Shown: positions 15,169 through 19,368 of the stretch, piece after piece
Layout of the letters: the number at the start of each line of letters is the position of its first letter
How positions within the stretch are numbered: position 1 is the stretch's first letter
NCBI GenBank assembly: GCA_016839845.1
Contig: JAEOTL010000260.1
Location: 1-19,368 of the forward strand
Length of the DNA stretch: 19,368 nt
Direction of reading: 5' to 3'
Origin: Promethearchaeota archaeon
GTDB taxonomy: Archaea > Asgardarchaeota > Lokiarchaeia > Sigynarchaeales > SOKP01
Notes under the pieces: generated by a model
What the model was told of the DNA's origin: nothing
The model's database searches: none
The model's input: only the letters and a program-made list of their open reading frames with translations
Program-made: the position numbers and the translations under genes

Positions 15169-15398
15169 ACCTTTTTTTATATCTAATAACAATGCATTAA
15201 TTTAAATTTTTATATAATATTGGTCTTAAACTAAAATTTTAAGGTTTCAAGTAGATTACTCAACCAGTTACATACAATATATCACAAGCTTTTATTTCAG
15301 AATGGTCATTTCCTCCTATACGACAATCTTCCAAGAAATGTTGTTTATTTAAGCCTTAAATAAATTTTTTAATATTTTTGAATTATATAGATTAAGTG

Positions 15399-16133
15399 AT
15401 GCCACATAAAATTAAGCTTCTAGTAAGCCCAAAAAATATTGAAGAAGCTAAAATCGTGATTTCAGCGAAAGTTGATTTCATTGATTGTAAAAATCCTGAA
15501 GAGGGCTCTCTTGGTGCTAACTTTCCTTGGATAATTAGAGAGATGAAGAATTTAATACTCCGCAATAATGATTCACAACTTTTAAGTGCTACAATAGGAG
15601 ACTTTCCCAATTTACCTGGATCTGCGTCCCTAGCTGCCTTAGGAGCAGCCACATCTGGTGCTGACATTATTAAAGTGGGATTAAAAGGTCCAAAAAACGT
15701 TGATCAAGGAGTTAAACTAATGAGAAATGTTGTGAGGGCTGTAAAAAGCTATGATAAGAATATTAAGGTCGTTGCTGCAGGATATGCTGATTATACAAGA
15801 ATGAATGCTGCTCTTGATTTTCTTTCTATTCCAATTATAGGGGCTGAATCTGGTGCGGATATTGTTATGCTTGATACTTTCGTTAAAGATGAGAAGGGAT
15901 TATTTGATTTTTTAAATGTTAATCAACTTACAGAATTCCGTGACACTGCTTATAGTTTAAACTTGAAAATTGCTTTGGCGGGGAATTTAAAAGAAAATGT
16001 TCTTAACAAAGTTAGAGAAATAAATCCAGATATAATCGGTGTACGTAGTATGGTATGTGAAGGGCACGATAGAGAAAACGGTAGCATAAAGATAGATTTA
16101 ATTGATAAACTAAAATCAGAGCTTTATAAATAA
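15399..16133 (+). CDS. mfnB: MfnB-like (5-formylfuran-3-yl)methyl phosphate synthase
   Basis: MfnB is a TIM-barrel enzyme that makes the furan precursor of methanofuran from two glyceraldehyde-3-phosphate molecules through a Schiff-base lysine. Family blocks seen are KLLVSPKNIEEA, DFIDCKNPEEGSLGANFPW (Asp29 and the putative Schiff-base Lys31), ATIGDFPNLPG, KVVAAGYAD, VMLDTFVKDEKGLFD, IALAGNLKENV and GVRSMVCEGHDRENG. Length and order are complete. The ATG at 15399 is preferred over the in-frame GTG immediately before it; the overlapping GTGAT may contribute to initiation. It implies a C1 pathway using methanofuran. The HisA-like gene nearby may belong to the same cofactor context. Confidence 0.9.
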   Translation: MPHKIKLLVSPKNIEEAKIVISAKVDFIDCKNPEEGSLGANFPWIIREMKNLILRNNDSQLLSATIGDFPNLPGSASLAALGAATSGADIIKVGLKGPKNVDQGVKLMRNVVRAVKSYDKNIKVVAAGYADYTRMNAALDFLSIPIIGAESGADIVMLDTFVKDEKGLFDFLNVNQLTEFRDTAYSLNLKIALAGNLKENVLNKVREINPDIIGVRSMVCEGHDRENGSIKIDLIDKLKSELYK

Positions 16134-16300
16134 TTTCTGAGAATGTGGTTCTTTATATTACCCCATCAAAACTAGGGTGTTAGAAGAAAAGATCTCCTCC
16201 TTATTCTTTGACAGAATTCAAAGATTTTAAAAATGAACATTTATTAGGTTTTAACAATAAAAATCAATGGTTTTAAAAATATATTAAAAGATGAATATAC

Positions 16301-17116
16301 ATGGCAGGTAAAGAATTAGGTATCATTGGTCTGGGGAAAATAGGATCCACATTATTACGGGTTTTTCTTAATTCTCAAACGATAGATAGGGAAAATATAA
16401 TAGTTTACGATATCGATAAGGATGTTTTAACAAAAAATATCACAGAATTTAACGTTCCTTTTGCCAAAGATAATAAATCATTAGTTCAAGAATCTAAGTT
16501 CGTTTTACTTGCAGTTTTACCACAAGTAATTGATAATGTCTTAAACGAGATTAGTTCAGTAATAACCAAAGATCATATTATTATTTCTATCGCAGCTGGT
16601 ATTTCAATTAACCATGTGAGTAATATTATCCAAAAGGATGCCAAAATAATTAGGATCATGACTAACACACCTGCGTTGGTAAAAGCTGCCGCCACGGCTA
16701 TTGCTGTAAATAATAATATTACAAAATCAGAGTTAGCATACGTAAAAAAGTTATTTGATACTTTGGGACTCGTTGTAGAATTAGAGGAAAGACACCTTGA
16801 TGCAGTCACAGGATTATCAGGAAGTGGTCCAGCCTATCTCTTTATCATAATGGAATCCCTAGCAGATGGTGGTGTAAAAATGGGACTCTCAAGAGAAGTA
16901 GCGTTAAAGTTAGCAGCCCAAACAGTATTAGGGGCAGCACGATTAGTATTAGAGACGGGAAAACACCCAGGTGAATTAAAAGATATGGTAGCAAGCCCAG
17001 GTGGGACTACGATTACAGCTATCCATGAAATCGAATCTGCTAAATTAAGAGCTACTTTAATAAGGGCCGTAGAAGCGGCTACATTAAAATCAAAATCTAT
17101 GAATGAACAGTCTTGA
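16301..17116 (+). CDS. proC: pyrroline-5-carboxylate reductase
   Basis: This 271-aa ProC reduces pyrroline-5-carboxylate to proline with NAD(P)H in the cytoplasm. The N-terminal Rossmann motif is GLGKIG (10-15), followed by MTNTPALV (120-127) and the C-terminal family signature GLSGSGPAYLF (171-181). Next come LADGGVKMGLSREVALKLAAQT, HPGELKDMVASPGGTTI and a closing amphipathic helix. Full length, no lesions. It has its own AT-rich upstream region 167 bp after mfnB. It converges with pantoate kinase, with stop codons only 6 bp apart. Confidence 0.95.
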   Translation: MAGKELGIIGLGKIGSTLLRVFLNSQTIDRENIIVYDIDKDVLTKNITEFNVPFAKDNKSLVQESKFVLLAVLPQVIDNVLNEISSVITKDHIIISIAAGISINHVSNIIQKDAKIIRIMTNTPALVKAAATAIAVNNNITKSELAYVKKLFDTLGLVVELEERHLDAVTGLSGSGPAYLFIIMESLADGGVKMGLSREVALKLAAQTVLGAARLVLETGKHPGELKDMVASPGGTTITAIHEIESAKLRATLIRAVEAATLKSKSMNEQS

Positions 17117-17122
17117 TATCTT

Positions 17123-18079
17123 TTAATTCAAAATTCGAGGACCGTTCAAATTAATAGATGTACTATAAATTTTAATCTTAGGCAAATAAGATTCAAAAAT
17201 TTCAGTTATCTTTCCTTCATCTTCTTTATTGCAAACAGCATAAACAGAATTTCCTAACTGATTCATACTTGCTCCTATTATCCTTTTATTATTTAATCTT
17301 TGAATCAATTTTTTCAATTCCTGTAAATTTAAAATATTTAGGATTTCTGTATCCTCAACAAATTGTAAGGATGCTTCCATAAAAGATTTAATATTACGGT
17401 TATTGAGTAAAGTTATTTGGGCTTTTCTCCCGGCTTCCTTTATTTTGCGGTTCAAAACTGGATCTGTTAAAATTGACTTCGTATGGATCATTCCGAAAGA
17501 ACCACATATAACTTTTAAATTTTTAGGAAAGGGAATACGCTCTGAAACACATGGATAACCAGGTTCTTTTAAAATACACAAACCTCCCCTTAATTGCCCA
17601 CAAACTGTGCCTAAGCCCGTACGATTAATAACCTCAGCAATATGTGCTCTTTCACCTAATTCTCTATTGGATAAATTCAAATTAAAAGCGTGATTTAGGC
17701 CATAAATCGCACCCAATGCACCAGAACCACTTGCTCCGTATCCACATCCCACAGGTAGATCAAAATTATGGAATATACTGATCTTGATAGGTTTTATTAT
17801 GTGGTTCTTTAAATTATTATATAAATAATATGTTGTTTCAGCTTTCTTATCCACCTTTTCATCATTGATGAAAATTTCTATCACATTGTCCCCCTCATAA
17901 CCTAGCTCCTCAATCTGAATCTTTGTCTTCCCAACAGCACTCAAATTAAACCCCGCACCTCTCGAACCAATCTCTATTGGATCAGTAAGTTTATTTCCAT
18001 TTAACTCATCAAAGATTTCAAAGAATCCGGAAATTCGATGAGGGACATCAACAATGACTTCTTTCTTATATGGTTCCAT
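17123..18079 (-). CDS. pantoate kinase (archaeal CoA pathway)
   Basis: This 318-aa GHMP-family kinase phosphorylates pantoate in the archaeal route to coenzyme A, which replaces the bacterial PanC/PanK order. Diagnostic segments are PHRISGFFEIF (13-23), GSRGAGFNL (38-46), the GHMP ATP loop LPVGCGYGASGSGAL (108-122), a conserved RTGLGTVCGQLRGG and a C-terminal IGASMNQLGNSVYAV. The phosphopantothenate synthetase partner is not in the window. It is divergent from pyrH, with 69 bp between start codons, so the promoters share this space. ATG 18079 places the conserved PHRISGF at the usual distance from the N-terminus. Confidence 0.88.
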   Translation of the reverse strand: MEPYKKEVIVDVPHRISGFFEIFDELNGNKLTDPIEIGSRGAGFNLSAVGKTKIQIEELGYEGDNVIEIFINDEKVDKKAETTYYLYNNLKNHIIKPIKISIFHNFDLPVGCGYGASGSGALGAIYGLNHAFNLNLSNRELGERAHIAEVINRTGLGTVCGQLRGGLCILKEPGYPCVSERIPFPKNLKVICGSFGMIHTKSILTDPVLNRKIKEAGRKAQITLLNNRNIKSFMEASLQFVEDTEILNILNLQELKKLIQRLNNKRIIGASMNQLGNSVYAVCNKEDEGKITEIFESYLPKIKIYSTSINLNGPRILN

Positions 18080-18110
18080 CTAAGGTAATTAACTTAATTT
18101 AGTAAAATAT

Positions 18111-18120
18111 CTATATAATA
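18111..18120 (+). promoter_or_regulatory. TATA-like box upstream of pyrH
   Basis: CTATATAATA sits about 29-38 bp before the pyrH ATG (18149). This is the spacing expected of a leaderless or nearly leaderless transcript. No Shine-Dalgarno is evident before the ATG. Confidence 0.45.
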
Positions 18121-18148
18121 ATAAATAGAAAATTCGAATGAAAATGTT

Positions 18149-18859
18149 ATGAAAGGAAATATTGTTATAAAAATTGGTGGATCGCTACTTCTCACTAAGA
18201 ATAAAACAATCGACATAAAAAAAATTACCGAATTTTGCGATATTATTAAAAGTAGAAAAAATAGTAGCACCAATGTGATAATATGCGGAGGGGGATTACT
18301 CGCAAGAGATTATATCGATGCGGTTAGATCTTTTGGTGGCTCCGAAGCCTTGTGTGATTTATTTGGTATAGATATTTCTCGAATTAATTCTAAATTAATT
18401 ATTGCCTCTCTGCAAGATAGGGCATATCCTCATGTCCCAAAATCGATGGAGGAACTTTCTACGGCTATGCTTTTTGATAAAATCATCGTGATGGGGGGGC
18501 TCCAACCAGGTCAATCAACCACCTCAGTTGCCTTAGAAGTTGCAGAATTTATAGCAGCAGAAGAAATCGTCATCCTTACAGATGTAGATGGGATCTATGA
18601 TAAAGATCCTAACAACCATAGTGATTCGCAATTATTGTCTCACCTAAATTACAATCAATTACAAGAGATCATTATTAACATTAAAGATAATAAGCAGGCA
18701 GCAGCGGGGGAATACCGAATATTTGATACCGTTTCCCTTCAAATATTAAAGCGAAGTAATATAAAAGTTTTCGTCATGTCCGGCAAAGACTTAAAGGAAT
18801 TTAAAAACTTTTGGGACGGGCAAAAAAATGTAAAGGGAACAATGATCTCGAATGAGTAA
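18149..18859 (+). CDS. pyrH: UMP kinase, archaeal type
   Basis: This 236-aa amino-acid-kinase-fold enzyme converts UMP to UDP with ATP. N-terminal KIGGSLL (8-14), ICGGGLLARDYI (45-56), and GIDISRINSKLIIASL resemble archaeal PyrH. Also present are the nucleotide/substrate loop GGLQPGQSTT (116-125), TDVDGIYDKDP (144-154), and a C-terminal FDTVSLQILKRSNIKVFVMSG. The LxGIxxTRxNA-type block and the length separate it from aspartokinase or MfnE-type kinases. It lacks the N-terminal extension of bacterial PyrH. It is followed by the DUF2116-like gene on the same strand after 78 bp. Confidence 0.92.
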   Translation: MKGNIVIKIGGSLLLTKNKTIDIKKITEFCDIIKSRKNSSTNVIICGGGLLARDYIDAVRSFGGSEALCDLFGIDISRINSKLIIASLQDRAYPHVPKSMEELSTAMLFDKIIVMGGLQPGQSTTSVALEVAEFIAAEEIVILTDVDGIYDKDPNNHSDSQLLSHLNYNQLQEIIINIKDNKQAAAGEYRIFDTVSLQILKRSNIKVFVMSGKDLKEFKNFWDGQKNVKGTMISNE

Positions 18860-18937
18860 TGAAATCATAAATTATTTTAACTAACAAATTTTTAATAATA
18901 TAAGTTTCAGAAACAGAGATTTACGTACAAAAAGAAA

Positions 18938-19174
18938 ATGTCTCAATCATCTTGGAAAGATCAAATTAAGAAAAAGTGGGGCCCTCACAGTCATTGTCCT
19001 GTATGTGGTAAAGCTATGCCAACAGATAAAAAACTTTGTAGTCAAGGTTGCCAAGATAACTATATGGAATCCGAAAGAAAATCGAAAAAGAAGAGTCGTT
19101 TTCAGTGTGTTTTCTTAGTGGTAATGATGGCCGTAATGATATTGTTTTTGTTTGTACTGCCATTATTTGGTTAA
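18938..19174 (+). CDS. DUF2116-like zinc-ribbon membrane protein
   Basis: This 78-aa protein has a zinc ribbon (C20-x2-C23 and C34-x3-C38, as HCPVCGKAMPTDKKLCSQGC). A highly basic stretch (ERKSKKKSRF) and one C-terminal transmembrane helix (about 56-77) follow. The topology suggests a tail-anchored protein with the zinc ribbon in the cytoplasm. It matches the archaeal DUF2116/COG4068 layout; the function is unknown. ATG 18938 is supported by an upstream TATA-like TTTTTAATAATATA. Confidence 0.82.
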   Translation: MSQSSWKDQIKKKWGPHSHCPVCGKAMPTDKKLCSQGCQDNYMESERKSKKKSRFQCVFLVVMMAVMILFLFVLPLFG

Positions 19175-19315
19175 GAATCGATATTATATTATAATTATTT
19201 CCTTAACATCAATTCTAAAATCCACAACCTTTTTTATTTGCAGTCATATCAAATAACCCATGTATCTAGTTTAAAAACACGTAAAGAGGATTTCTTGTAT
19301 ATAACAATTAAATGA

Positions 19316-19368
19316 TGCAGGGAGTGGGATTCCCGTTCGAACCCAAGAAATTTGGATTCCTATTCGAA
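19316..19368 (-). tRNA. truncated tRNA with T-loop intron (3' part only)
   Basis: The minus strand reads a T-loop start TTCGAA at the window edge, about 33 nt of insert, then T, T-stem 3' strand CCCAC (19328-19324), acceptor 3' strand TCCCTGC (19323-19317) and discriminator A19316. The missing 5' part should therefore begin GCAGGGA and carry GTGGG before the T loop. The anticodon is outside the window, so the identity is unknown. Confidence 0.7.
19330..19362 (-). other. predicted T-loop intron (33 nt), about position 59/60
   Basis: The central helix TTCG/CGGG pairs fully with two G-U, flanked by AAT bulges on both sides. The inner stem GAATCC/GGGTTC has a 9-nt loop but is offset by a short internal loop. 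Removal leaves T loop TTCGAAT. It is the same position as the T-loop intron of tRNA-Asn. Confidence 0.6.

Noticed and set aside
15260..15334. Minus-strand 24-codon frame with a TTG start, plus a nearby AGGAGG-ATG six-codon ORF (about 15292-15317)
   Set aside because: Both are too short, no ATG opens the 24-codon frame, and no family is recognised. An upstream ORF for the RING gene is possible, but a closer TATA-like box (about 15210-15222) makes it unlikely to be transcribed with it.
16141..16300. Possible hairpin (ACCCC...GGGTG) between mfnB and proC
   Set aside because: Only four to five pairs with a long loop and no T-tract; not a convincing terminator or riboswitch.

Overview
The window looks like a piece of an AT-rich archaeal genome, most likely an Asgard archaeon. 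Archaeal signatures are a group II thermosome, an archaeal-type UMP kinase, pantoate kinase, MfnB of methanofuran synthesis, archaeal YchF, Tsr3, an OB-fold RPA, aIF1 and tRNA introns with bulge-helix-bulge (BHB) folds. The Asgard hint comes from a Rab/Ras-like small GTPase, a roadblock-type protein and a RING-like zinc protein in one 19 kb stretch. I do not assign a lineage within Asgard; 16S and marker placement would settle it.

Layout. Bases 1-391 hold the 3' end of 16S rRNA followed by an intron-containing tRNA-Ala; no 23S gene follows. Next come a tiny membrane ORF, then ychF and a membrane-anchored HerA/VirD4-like ATPase on the minus strand. A divergent promoter region with a perfect 11-bp inverted repeat separates the ATPase from the thermosome gene. 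Tsr3 and a roadblock protein follow on the minus strand. The middle (7.2-9.2 kb) is a tRNA cluster: Leu, Glu and Asn, with a tandem HNH-like protein between Glu and Asn. Then come the small GTPase, aIF1 (apparently starting at AUU), an orphan protein, a PfkB kinase and RPA. The right third carries a HisA-like protein, the RING-like protein, mfnB, proC, pantoate kinase, pyrH, a DUF2116-like zinc/membrane protein, and a tRNA cut off by the window edge.

The strongest unusual signal is in the tRNAs. All five tRNA genes are interrupted, by six introns of 29-33 nt in total, and only one intron sits at the canonical 37/38 position. Leu and Glu are split in the D arm (about 21/22), Ala at 25/26, Asn at both 37/38 and 59/60, and the edge tRNA in its T loop at about 59/60. 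For most of these the central BHB helix can be drawn, and removal restores a normal cloverleaf. The second unusual signal is aIF1: an in-frame stop lies just upstream of its conserved N-terminus, and no ATG, GTG or TTG is available, leaving AUU behind a GTGAT Shine-Dalgarno. This recalls the AUU start of bacterial infC.

Functionally the region is a housekeeping block: ribosome biogenesis and translation (16S, tRNAs, Tsr3, YchF, aIF1), protein folding, ssDNA binding, cofactor synthesis (methanofuran, CoA), proline and pyrimidine nucleotide metabolism, and small-GTPase and RING-type components of eukaryote-like character.
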